Of a stretch of 64,000 bases of DNA, positions 1-7,929 are shown one piece after another. Position 1 is the stretch's first letter; every line of letters begins with the position of its first letter. Origin of the DNA: Ensifer aridi (GTDB lineage Bacteria; Pseudomonadota; Alphaproteobacteria; Rhizobiales; Rhizobiaceae); the NCBI RefSeq assembly GCF_002078505.1, contig NZ_LUAV01000022.1, forward strand, positions 281,202 to 345,201, written 5' to 3'. A program made the translations under genes and the position numbers. The notes under the pieces are model-generated. The model had not been told where the DNA came from. It saw nothing but the letters and a program-made list of their open reading frames with translations, and did not search any database.

Positions 1-549
1 TTTCCGCCAATCGCAATGTTGGCACCCGAGCGGACCTTCTATGTCAACAGCCTATCCAAAACAGTCAGTCCAGGTTTGCGTATTGGTTCTCTGGTTGCAC
101 CACATCATTATGTCGATAAGGCCGAGGTCGCGCTGTCCGCAACGTCATCGATGGTATCGCCTTTTTCCTGTGCGGTCATGGCCGAATGGCTTTCAAGCGG
201 AATAGCCCAAACCCTTCGCAAATCAATTAAGGTTGAATCTTCAAGAAGATTAGAGCTGGCGAGATCCCAGCTTGGCGACGTGGCAGTTTTTCCTGACCAT
301 GAAGGCTTTCATATCTGGCTGCCGATGGCACGTCGTGAAGCCGACAATTTCGCTGCGGCAAGCCGCGCCATCGGCATACATGTGACCCCGCCCGCGGCTA
401 CGGTGGTCGATCCCGATGCCAACGACGGAGGCGTCAGGCTGTGTGTGGGAGGTCCCGAGCTTTCCGATCTCAAGACAGCTTTAGAAAAGCTGTCAGCCAT
501 TCTCAAGAATTCTGCGCTCGCTGGAAAGCCGCAGAGATCCCATGTTTAA
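1..549 (+). CDS. MocR-type regulator, C-terminal part (cut by window start)
   Basis: The frame is open from base 1, so the gene starts upstream of the window. What is visible is the end of an aminotransferase-fold domain of the kind fused to a GntR winged helix in MocR regulators. The PLP-lysine segment SLSKTVSPGLRIG is intact, and the C-terminal RLCVGGPE stretch is typical of the family. MocR proteins bind DNA through the missing N-terminal domain and use PLP or amino-acid adducts as effectors. The LysE-type exporter begins 36 bp downstream on the same strand, so the regulator probably controls amino-acid export. Its effector cannot be read from the sequence. Confidence 0.85.
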   Translation, partial: FPPIAMLAPERTFYVNSLSKTVSPGLRIGSLVAPHHYVDKAEVALSATSSMVSPFSCAVMAEWLSSGIAQTLRKSIKVESSRRLELARSQLGDVAVFPDHEGFHIWLPMARREADNFAAASRAIGIHVTPPAATVVDPDANDGGVRLCVGGPELSDLKTALEKLSAILKNSALAGKPQRSHV

Positions 550-585
550 CAAGGAGTCGGTCGAAGGTCGACCGGATAGGCGCCG

Positions 586-1206
586 ATGCAAGACAGTATT
601 TGGACCATTCTGACGACATTGGGTCTCTATGCCATCGTGATCATAAGCCCAGGTCCAAACTTTGCCTTGGTTTCGCGACTAGCGATATCGGGTGCTCTGC
701 CATCAGCTTTGGGGGCAACTCTTGGACTGTCTTTAGCCGCCACGTTCTATGCCGTTCTTTCAATGACTGGCCTCGCAGTGCTGATTGTACGTGTGGACTG
801 GTTTGCTACCGCTATCCAGATCGTTGGGGGTCTTTACCTCGTCTATCTTGGCCTTTCCGGTTGGCTTGTCTCTTCTTCTGGAGATAACACCCCGCCTCCA
901 CCCACCGGCACGTTGTGGTCCGGTTTCCGCCTGGGAACTTTGGTTGAATTAACCAATCCAAAAGGCATCACGTTTTTCCTGGGGTTGTATGCCGCTACAA
1001 TTCCGGTCGATGCAGATATGTCCGTAAAGCTCATCGTGTTGTTGGGCGGCTTTATGTTGGAAATGGTGTGGTACGGATCTGTGGCCATGCTCATGTCGTC
1101 TCCGCCTGCGCAAGCAGCTTACAAGAAGTCCGGAGCTTGGATTGACCGAATTGCTGGAATGTTGCTAATCGGCTTCGGCATAAAAATGCTCACCTACCGC
1201 CTCTAA
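586..1206 (+). CDS. LysE/RhtB family amino-acid exporter
   Basis: A 206-residue, very hydrophobic protein with about six membrane segments and the N-terminal signature ISPGPNFALV near residues 20-29, which is characteristic of the LysE/RhtB superfamily. It should sit in the inner membrane and export amino acids or derivatives. The length is normal and no defects are visible. It lies 36 bp after the MocR-type regulator and is probably co-transcribed with or controlled by it. The substrate cannot be assigned: RhtB-like proteins export threonine, homoserine, leucine, cysteine pathway products and others. Confidence 0.88.
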   Translation: MQDSIWTILTTLGLYAIVIISPGPNFALVSRLAISGALPSALGATLGLSLAATFYAVLSMTGLAVLIVRVDWFATAIQIVGGLYLVYLGLSGWLVSSSGDNTPPPPTGTLWSGFRLGTLVELTNPKGITFFLGLYAATIPVDADMSVKLIVLLGGFMLEMVWYGSVAMLMSSPPAQAAYKKSGAWIDRIAGMLLIGFGIKMLTYRL

Positions 1207-1337
1207 AGCGCGTCGCGATTTTTCGGATTCAGGATTGAACTAACCCGCTGACGCGGGAGAGGTGAGTGTTTGGAGGCGCGGTCTCCTGATGGGATGTTGG
1301 GGTGTTGAGAACCAACCCCTGACCAGGAGACCGACCG

Positions 1338-1595
1338 ATGACCGACGACATGACGCTCCGCAACCTGTCGCCGGCCACGCAATGATCCTACCTGCATGCC
1401 GTGACAAAGTTCGGCCGGTATTCCGGCCGCTCGCCGGGTCGGCTGGGGCTGGAGGATGTGCGCGCCTTCCAGGAGTACCTGGTGTCGCAGGGCATCTCCT
1501 GGCCGGCGCTCAACCAGAGGGTTTGCGCGCTGCGGTTCTTTTACGGCGTGACGCTGGACCGGCAGCTGCTTGGCATCCTGCGCACCTGGAGATGA
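1338..1595 (+). pseudogene. N-terminal relic of a tyrosine recombinase
   Basis: From the ATG at 1338 the frame reads like the N-terminal core-binding domain of a site-specific integrase (LSPATQ, SYLHAVTKFGRYSGR, then LEDVRAFQEYLVSQG). A TGA interrupts it after 15 codons (about 1383) and it ends at 1595, long before any catalytic domain. This type of integrase often accompanies IS91-like elements in rhizobia. It is non-functional debris just upstream of the NifA-type promoter, and may mark the breakpoint that brought the downstream genes here. Confidence 0.65.
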
Positions 1596-1657
1596 TTTTC
1601 CTTGGCTGACGACGAGCTTGTTTCATGCGCACCGCAGCTCGTATCCCATTTGGGGCA

Positions 1658-1673
1658 TGTCCGAAATTCGACA
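1658..1673 (+). promoter_or_regulatory. NifA upstream activator sequence (TGT-N10-ACA)
   Basis: TGTCCGAAATTCGACA matches the NifA binding consensus TGT-N10-ACA exactly. It lies about 120 bp upstream of a perfect sigma-54 -24/-12 element in the same orientation, the spacing normally seen in nif/fix promoters. The pair is much stronger evidence than either motif alone. Confidence 0.75.
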
Positions 1674-1793
1674 CCACCTGTCGAATTGTGCGGTTATCGA
1701 CGCAGCTTGTTCGGCGGCATCGCTATCCCAATCATCATGGGAACCCTCTGTCATAACTAGCAAAAATCCACTCCCGAGACGCCCGAGCGCGGT

Positions 1794-1809
1794 TGGCACG
1801 ACGTTTGCT
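1794..1809 (+). promoter_or_regulatory. Sigma-54 (RpoN) -24/-12 promoter
   Basis: TGGCAC-GACGT-TTGCT is a full match to the RpoN consensus TGGCAC-N5-TTGCW. It points toward the HAD/phosphoribosyltransferase genes, leaving a leader of about 280 bp before the likely TTG start at 2099. With the upstream NifA site it predicts expression under low oxygen in nodules. Confidence 0.78.
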
Positions 1810-2098
1810 CATTCTCAGCCATAAACAGATGGATATCGCCCGGACATTCAGGTGTCGAGCGCTGTCAGGAACAATTAATGAAAGGCAAAGGGAATATGTT
1901 AGTTCGCCACAACCCACTTTCAGAGAAGAGCGGCACCGGCAAGGCAATCTCTCCCGATGCACGCACACCGCCGTGGTTGATGCGGGTACTCCGATCCGTT
2001 TCGGACCCGCGCCGCATATGCGCGTGACGCCGAGACGGCTGCGGACAAACCGCAGATGCTTGCCCTCCGAGCGCTTTAAAGGCGGGCGGAAAGGCAAG

Positions 2099-2758
2099 TT
2101 GATAAGTCACATTTCTTTTGACGTCTGGAACACTCTCGTACTGCCAAACCCAAGCCATGCGCTGACGAGGACGAAGTTTCTCGCGGCTTGTTTTCATACA
2201 GAAGAAGCAACTGTCAGGAATGCATACGCCGAGGTCAAGAGGTGGGTGAATCAACACGCGATCGAAACTGGGTACGCTCCGTCTCTGTTCGAAAATATCC
2301 GTCTGCTTATGATGCATTGCAATGTTCACAAAGATCCGAGCCTCATTGCAAAAGCGTTCGAGAACATTTTTGAGAGCTGCAAACCAATTGTATTGGACAC
2401 TACCGTAAGACTAATCCAGGCGTTGGTCGAAGACGGATATGCGCTGTCACTTGGCAGTAACTCGAGCTTTATTAGCGGCCGATTGGTGCACGATTTTCTT
2501 GAGAGCTCGTTTGGATGCGTGTTTCGGTTCGGAATCTATTCTGACTTGCTTGGATATGCAAAACCGAAGAAAGCCTTCTTTAAGAAAATCATCAAGTCGT
2601 GTGACGTTGCGGCCAATAACATCCTGCACGTGGGTGACCACGCGATCTGCGATCTGCAAGGTGCGCAGAGCGCTGGAATGCATGGTGCTCTGCTGGGAAG
2701 GCCTGAAGACATTCGAGAGGTTGTGTATGAAGCAATTTCAGGAGTTTGCGCTCCATGA
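2099..2758 (+). CDS. HAD-superfamily hydrolase-like protein
   Basis: A protein of about 219 residues with all four HAD motifs: motif I FDVWNTL at residues 7-13, motif II LSLGSNSS, motif III lysine in YAKPKKAFF, and motif IV ILHVGDHAICDLQGAQSAGM. The usual second aspartate of DxD is Trp10, as in dehalogenase-like DxW/DxY HADs, so it may not be a classical phosphatase. I chose TTG 2099 because conserved sequence starts there, with a purine-rich AGGCGGGCGGAAAGG stretch just upstream. The frame stays open to 1793, but that upstream part looks non-coding. The next gene overlaps its 3' end by 32 bp. It is probably a NifA-regulated operon leader. The substrate is unknown. Confidence 0.75.
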   Translation: MISHISFDVWNTLVLPNPSHALTRTKFLAACFHTEEATVRNAYAEVKRWVNQHAIETGYAPSLFENIRLLMMHCNVHKDPSLIAKAFENIFESCKPIVLDTTVRLIQALVEDGYALSLGSNSSFISGRLVHDFLESSFGCVFRFGIYSDLLGYAKPKKAFFKKIIKSCDVAANNILHVGDHAICDLQGAQSAGMHGALLGRPEDIREVVYEAISGVCAP

Positions 2759-3569
2759 ATTTCAGTCGATCGAGGATGCACCCTTTCGACCGGAACAATA
2801 TTCACGTCTGAAATTCGGTTGTGACGAAGCAGCCCGCGAGATGGGCTACGAGATTGCGGACGCGTTCTTCCAAAAAAACGCACCCGCTCTACTGGACAGT
2901 CGCTGCCTGATGATTTCGTCGCCATACAATTTTGTTCCGAATGCAGCGACTATAATGACGATGCATTTGCTCAATCGCCTCAACAGCCACATTGTTGATG
3001 CCAAAGGCAACCACGTGGAACATGCGACTGTCCCACGAAAGATCAGTTACGTGAACGACTACGGACTCCTGTCACAGGAACATCGTAAGTCATTGATCGC
3101 CGGCGATAGGTTCTACTTCAACGCGCAACATTTCGAAGGTCGTTGTCTTCTGTTCGTCGACGACGTGAAGATCACTGGCACTCATGAAAACAGGTTAGTC
3201 GAGCTCATGCACGAGCAACAGCTCAAGAATAAAACATTCTTCCTATATTTTGCTCGGTACACGGGCGATCGGCCCGACATAGAGTCCGAGATAAATTTTG
3301 CTGCGGTTAAGTCAATCAGGGACCTGAATCAGATCGTGGCGGAGCCAAGTCATCACATGACCGCTCGCCAAATCAAATATATTCTCACCGCAGATCCAAG
3401 CGAGCTATATCACGATTTCTTAAGGTTCAGAAGTGCCCGATACCTTAAGAGCCTTTACTTTAATTGCCTACATGAAGGCTATTACAAAATTCAAGCGTAT
3501 AAACACAACATGAGTGTAATCCGAGATGCAATAGAGCATCAGGAATCGGCAAAGAAACTCGTGGTATAA
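2727..3569 (+). CDS. Phosphoribosyltransferase-fold protein, partner of the HAD gene
   Basis: A 280-residue protein whose segment VDDVKITGTHE (residues 144-154) matches the PRPP-binding loop of type I phosphoribosyltransferases (hydrophobic run, two acidic residues, then TGT). The N-terminal about 100 and C-terminal about 100 residues match nothing I can name. ATG 2727 has GAGAGG seven bases upstream and overlaps the HAD gene by 32 bp, so the two are translationally coupled. HAD plus PRTase pairs are known from the predicted nucleotide-derivative modules described near tellurite/stress (ter) operons, and one possible role here is making or clearing a ribosylated metabolite. The product is unknown. 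Confidence 0.7.
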   Translation: MKQFQEFALHEFQSIEDAPFRPEQYSRLKFGCDEAAREMGYEIADAFFQKNAPALLDSRCLMISSPYNFVPNAATIMTMHLLNRLNSHIVDAKGNHVEHATVPRKISYVNDYGLLSQEHRKSLIAGDRFYFNAQHFEGRCLLFVDDVKITGTHENRLVELMHEQQLKNKTFFLYFARYTGDRPDIESEINFAAVKSIRDLNQIVAEPSHHMTARQIKYILTADPSELYHDFLRFRSARYLKSLYFNCLHEGYYKIQAYKHNMSVIRDAIEHQESAKKLVV

Positions 3570-3635
3570 AGTCGGTTTCAAGGAGCTTGTATACCAAGAA
3601 TGCAATTCTCCAATCTACACCAAGAGGAATGCCCT

Positions 3636-4319
3636 ATGAGACGAACGTCAATATGCTTGCTCGCTGCCGTTGCCCTGTCGGCTTTCAGCACGCCGCTTCA
3701 GGCTGCCACACTTCGGGTGATGAACGACGCCTCCTCTCCGCCGTCAGTGAGCACGGTCAAAATCGTTTACACGGGCGAAGTGAACCAAGAGAAGATCGCC
3801 GCCCTTGCATCCGCCCTCGACGAAATTAATCTGAAATACAAATTCGCGCACGACATTTATCTATATATCAGCAGTCCGGGCGGGGAGGTGGATAGCGGAA
3901 ATGTAGGCTATCAAGCCATCAGGAGCTCCGTCGTGCCCGTGACGACGATAAATCTATCAGAGGTTATTTCTGCGGCCACTATGCTCTACTGCGCTGGTCA
4001 AAAACGGCTTGTCTTGGACGACACGTCATTTCTTCTGCATGCTCCAACTAGCTGGATCGAAGGGGAAGTAGCGGAGAACCGCATAGTTAATCACCAAAAG
4101 ATATCCGTGAGGTATCGCACCGAGTTGAAAACAATATACCGTAGTTGCACGAACCTTTCCGATGAAAGGATAGACAAGATTACCTATAGTGAAGACACTC
4201 ACCTTGTTGCCGACGTCGAGAAGGCGCTGAGTATAGGGCTCGCCACGGGCACGGCAAGGAATGTGGTACCTGCTGATGCCACTTGGTATATTTATGATGG
4301 CCCTCCCAATAGAGGGTGA
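3636..4319 (+). CDS. Exported ClpP-like serine protease
   Basis: A 227-residue protein with a clear Sec signal peptide (MRR then a hydrophobic stretch, cleavage after about residue 23, LQA). The mature part has the ClpP/crotonase fold signature YISSPGGEVDSG (78-88), a likely nucleophile Ser112 in ISAAT, and His135 in FLLHAP. The Asp in SEDTHL could complete the triad. ATG 3636 is chosen over the upstream in-frame start because AAGAGGAAT lies six bases before it and the signal peptide begins there. It starts 67 bp after the PRTase gene and may share the NifA-type promoter. Periplasmic ClpP-like proteins without a partner ATPase are common in rhizobia but poorly understood. Confidence 0.75.
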   Translation: MRRTSICLLAAVALSAFSTPLQAATLRVMNDASSPPSVSTVKIVYTGEVNQEKIAALASALDEINLKYKFAHDIYLYISSPGGEVDSGNVGYQAIRSSVVPVTTINLSEVISAATMLYCAGQKRLVLDDTSFLLHAPTSWIEGEVAENRIVNHQKISVRYRTELKTIYRSCTNLSDERIDKITYSEDTHLVADVEKALSIGLATGTARNVVPADATWYIYDGPPNRG

Positions 4320-5180
4320 TCAGATACACCGCACCAAGCCTGATTCATCCTCGGCGACGGCGGATTGAACCATTCTTCACTGATCAACACCTAGTCACGA
4401 CTCGAAGGCTGGGACAGCGGGAATCGATTGCCCATGACCTCCACGCCGAGAAGCGTGCTGCGCGGTTCTCGCGGGCCAGAGGCCCGATGCCTGCCGTTGT
4501 CGGGCGAAGCGGTTGTTAGAATATCGGCATGAGCGATATCTTGAACGAAGCTTCTCCCGCGAAGGAATGTTTGGATACAAGCAGAATAAGAACGGTGCCC
4601 CCGGTGGTCGTAACCCGGATGTGACGTGATGAGGTGGTTGGCCTCCGCATCCGGCATCGCTGGACCATACTGTGGCTGTCAAAGGTCACAGTCGGGGAAC
4701 CGCTGAATCATCCAAGTCCCCCTCCGACCATCGGAAAGAGTATCGGTGATGACGCGCGGCCGGTCCTCCGGGGCGCGTCCCGGAGAAACGGCTACGGCTC
4801 AACCTGGGAACATTCAAACGACACCACTTGGGAGTATTGATCCGGTACTGACAACGACGACGCCGTTGCGTCCGTCACTCTCAAAAAAGGGCCATCAGAG
4901 GCCTTGGCGGATATGGCAAAGATCGCGCGGAACTTGATGGCCGCCGGCTAACCGCGGACCGTCCGAACTCGATTGCTTACAGGCGATCGAGGTCGACTTC
5001 TCATCGGTGCGGCCTTTCGCCTTCGGAAGATAATTGTTGCATCTACTCATCAGAAGTCGTGGGTCACAAGGACCGTCGATGCTCTCCAACGATTTGCCGA
5101 GAAAATGGAATATTCCGGCGAAATTGTAATGATGATCTGGAGTATGGGCGGCCGCATCATTCACCGGTTGTTGCATCATG
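4320..5180. other. Gene-poor decayed stretch
   Basis: I see no convincing gene in these roughly 860 bases. Open frames on both strands are short, lack ribosome-binding sites and show no recognisable domain. It lies between the ClpP-like gene and relics of nodD and catabolic genes, so it is probably degenerate DNA left by deletions. Confidence 0.5.
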
Positions 5181-5430
5181 CAACGCGTGTCCGGCAGCAG
5201 CGCCTCGCGACTGCAGGCGAGTGCTTTAGCACGCGGCGTTGGCAGAAGTTCGCGGCCCTGCATCATAACAGCTCGTGTCGGAAATAGGTGCGAGTTGCAA
5301 AGTCTGGCGATAGCCGCACTGATGGCTGTCTGACTGAGATTGATGCTGGCGTGCCGCAGCCGTGAGATTCCGTCCGGCATCAGCGCGTCGCGCGCAACGA
5401 AGAGATGAGATCACGGCCCCTAAGGCGTAT
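5181..5430 (-). pseudogene. nodD: nodD relic (LysR-type nodulation regulator)
   Basis: On the minus strand, pieces in two frames reproduce the NodD N-terminus. One frame reads NLTAAAR. The other reads ASINLSQTAISAAIARL, then GRELLPTPRAKALA and REALLPDT. The start codon appears mutated (ATA at 5430) and frame shifts break it. No effector-binding domain follows. Intact NodD is about 310 residues and activates nod genes with plant flavonoids. The relic sits eight bases from a nod box that faces away from it, the normal nodD/nod-box arrangement, so this is the scar of a nodulation locus. Confidence 0.75.
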
Positions 5431-5437
5431 CTTCGTT

Positions 5438-5485
5438 CATCTGCACTGCGAATGGGACTCATCCAAGAAATCAATTTTTTCAATG
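5438..5485 (+). promoter_or_regulatory. nod box (degenerate)
   Basis: This stretch follows the nod-box layout: CATC at 5438, then ATG at 5452, then ATC and CAA directly followed by GAAATCAATTTTTTCAATG. Against the conserved 3' half CAAACAATCAATTTTACC-AATC I count about five mismatches in 22 positions. It lies between the nodD relic and a region without an intact nodABC gene, so it is probably an orphan NodD-binding site. Confidence 0.62.
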
Positions 5486-5955
5486 TCACGGCATGCATTA
5501 GAAAAAGCTGAGGCAATAGGAGAGAGGGGTTTTTCGATGCGCCGTCAGATGGGGGCAAGGTTCTTGGTCCAGCTAGCATCTCGTGGAGCCGGGCCAGCTT
5601 CGTGCCGGAAGATGCCGCAAACGCGCAGCATCCCCGTCCGTTCAAAGTGATTTCTTGAGAGCTAGCGTTTTGGCAGGCAACACGTTTCCAGCAACTGATG
5701 ACGGGCCGAGCGTTACAGCCGAGCGACCGAGGATGCGATGAAATCGAGAAGGTGCTTACCGCCGTGATCAATCGCAGCTACGCACCGCCTTTCTTCCACT
5801 TGCCGACAAGCCCTCGATGGCTCATGGCGTGGCCGCATTCCCGTCGATCCGTGGCCAGCTCACGATTGAACAGCTGTTGGTCAACGTCAATCGTCCCACT
5901 TTCTAGAGCCTGCCCGAGCGGCCCGAGGGTCCCTCTTCAGGACGTACATGTCGCA

Positions 5956-6105
5956 AGAAATTCACTTTCCGATATTAAGGATCTGATCGGCAAGGAACTC
6001 GGCGTCTTCGAGTTGATCACCGTGACGCAGAAGACGATCGACAGTTTGCCGAGACGACGGGTGATTTCCAGTTCATCCACACCGACCCGGTGCGCGCTTA
6101 TCTCA
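5956..6105 (+). pseudogene. MaoC-family dehydratase, N-terminal fragment
   Basis: The frame reads DIKDLIGKELGVF and ELITVTQKTIDS, then after a missing base near 6045 continues in another frame as FAETTGDFQFIHTDP. That is the hot-dog-fold hydratase motif with the catalytic Asp and His of MaoC enzymes (DxxxxH). Intact relatives are about 150 residues; here only about 50 remain. MaoC hydratases add water to enoyl-CoA esters in fatty-acid or aromatic degradation. The fragment directly abuts the next relic, so the two were fused by deletion. Confidence 0.7.
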
Positions 6106-6110
6106 CTGTA

Positions 6111-6270
6111 TGACCCGGAGTTTCGCAAGGCCTTGGATGGTCTCGGTGCGGACGTTCCAAAGCCGGATGAGCGCGGCGGGGTGACGTCGGCGATCTGATC
6201 GCTGCAGAGAAGCAGCGCTCGGCGGACGTCATCAAGTCCGCGAGTGTCACGGTCTCTCAGTATCCCTGGT
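6111..6270 (+). pseudogene. Tricarboxylate-binding (Bug/TctC) protein, C-terminal fragment
   Basis: The frame reads DPEFRKALDGLGADVPKPDE. After a frame shift near 6185 it continues GDLIAAEKQRSADVIKSASV. This matches the C-terminal end of Bug-family periplasmic binding proteins (an L.. LGA segment followed by a long helix ending WxxVIKxA). The rest of the gene is missing. Together with the MaoC fragment and the following lactonase it suggests a lost catabolic operon. Confidence 0.5.
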
Positions 6271-6334
6271 TTAATGTCCGGCCAGTTGGCTCGGCAAGGC
6301 CTACTGGCGGAAGACCTCTCGAATGGAGGCAAAA

Positions 6335-7407
6335 GTGAGTTTGTTCGCATATGTCGGATGCCGCACGACCGAAGAACGCAATGCAAGAGGCCGAGGCATC
6401 AGCGTCTACAGGATCGACGGGCAGAGCTCGCAATGGAGCTTGCTGCAACTCCTCGAAACCGAACCTAATCCGTCTTTCCTCGCCCTGCACCCGATGCTGG
6501 ACATTCTCTATTCCGTCCACGGCGATCTTGATCTCGTGACGTCTTACTCGATCGACCTGAAACCGGTCTTCTGCGGAATATCGACCGCCAACGTACTCGC
6601 GGCCGGAACCCGGTTCACCTTGCGCTCGATCCAACGCACGGATGGCTTATCATTGCGAACTATCGCACCGACAGCATCGTCAGCCTGCCAGTCTCATCCA
6701 CCGGCATTCTCGGACCTGTGAGCCATCTTGCGGCACTGGCCGGCAAGCTGGGTCCTCACCGCGACGAACAGAACTACGGCAGACCACATCAAGTCCCCTT
6801 TAGCCCGTCGGGAAAGTGGATCCTTGTGCCGGAGAAAGGTTTCGACCAGATCGTGTCCTTCAAGCTCGATCCTGGAAACGGAATGTTAGAGGAAGCGGCG
6901 CGATGCCGCTGCCGGGAGGCAAGCGGTCCACGGCACCTCGCCTTTCACCCCGTGAGGGCGCTGGCCTATGTTCTGAACGAACTGGATTCGACCGTCACCA
7001 CTTACGAGTTCGACGATGACAACGGCAGCTTACACCCGATCGATATCGTATCGTCCCTCCCCAGGGACTATTCAGGCGACAACCGCGCATCGGAGATAGC
7101 ATTATCAGGTGGCGACTACCTGTATGCCTCGAACCGAGGCCACGACTCGATCGCAGTTTTCCGCCTAGGCAGTGATGGAAAGCCGGCAAGTCCATACTGG
7201 CTGCCGAGCCAAGGCACCACGCCCAGGTTTTTCGCTTTCGAGCCAGATGAAAAGCACCTCTATGTCGCTAACGAAGACAGCGACACCATTGTCGAATTCA
7301 GACAATGTGACCCCGGCAATCTTGTTCCGACAGGTCAAGTCATCCCGACCGGCAGCCCTACGACAATCGTTTTTCGAAAGGGGAACGCACGGCCCCACGC
7401 GCGGTAG
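6335..7407 (+). pseudogene. Lactonase, seven-bladed beta-propeller (6-phosphogluconolactonase-like), frameshifted
   Basis: The first part (about 75 codons from GTG 6335, GGAGG five bases upstream) and the last 229 codons from 6718 form one protein if a single-base shift near 6565 is corrected. In the corrected frame the middle reads HLALDPTHGWLIIANYRTDS. The C-terminal part has propeller-blade repeats such as PRHLAFHP, DYLYASNRGHDSIAVF and KHLYVANEDSDT. Corrected length is about 357 residues, normal for the YbhE-like lactonase family that opens sugar lactones. The frameshift may be a sequencing error or a young pseudogene. Confidence 0.8.
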
Positions 7408-7929
7408 GGCCGTTTCAAAAAGAGGCGTCGCGCGCTGGTGGAAGTCCGAGAAACGACCAGCGGTCGCGTTCGCGCGTACTCGCCGCGACCTGCGCCGGTC
7501 TTCTTCGGCCGAGAGGACAAAATCAATCTGCGACTGTCGGAATTGCTAGCCGAATTCGAGACTCGACAGGTCGCGACGTTCGAACGCATCATTGTCCCGC
7601 TCCAATAGCTCGCGTAGGCGTCAATGCGTGAAACCGACCGGCTGCAATGCGCCCTCATTCCCGCCGTTCGCCACCGTTAGGAAGACCCCAAAAGCGGACA
7701 GTCGGCTTAGTCGGAGGCGACGTTAGCACCAGAGCAGTTTATCGGGACCACGATCTTCGGCGGAAACGCGCACAAAAGCGGCCATTCCCAGTCCGCCGTA
7801 ACTGGTAAATGCTCAGGGCTGCAGGAAAAAGGGGTTGGGAATACTCCTCCATTTCGCTGGGGTCGGTCTTTTTGCTTTCATGAATCAACATCGGTGACCA
7901 CACTGAGGACGATATGGGTTCGGTGCCAT
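7408..7929. other. Intergenic region, no gene recognised
   Basis: About 520 bases between the lactonase and the DGQHR gene. One plus-strand frame ending about 7607 reads plausibly (ERIIVPLQ at its end) but has no start site and no family I recognise. I see no RNA gene or clear terminator. Confidence 0.4.

Noticed and set aside
5226..5771. 181-codon minus-strand frame across the nodD relic
   Set aside because: Only its last part overlaps nodD-like sequence; the upstream 110 codons cross the nod box and show no domain.
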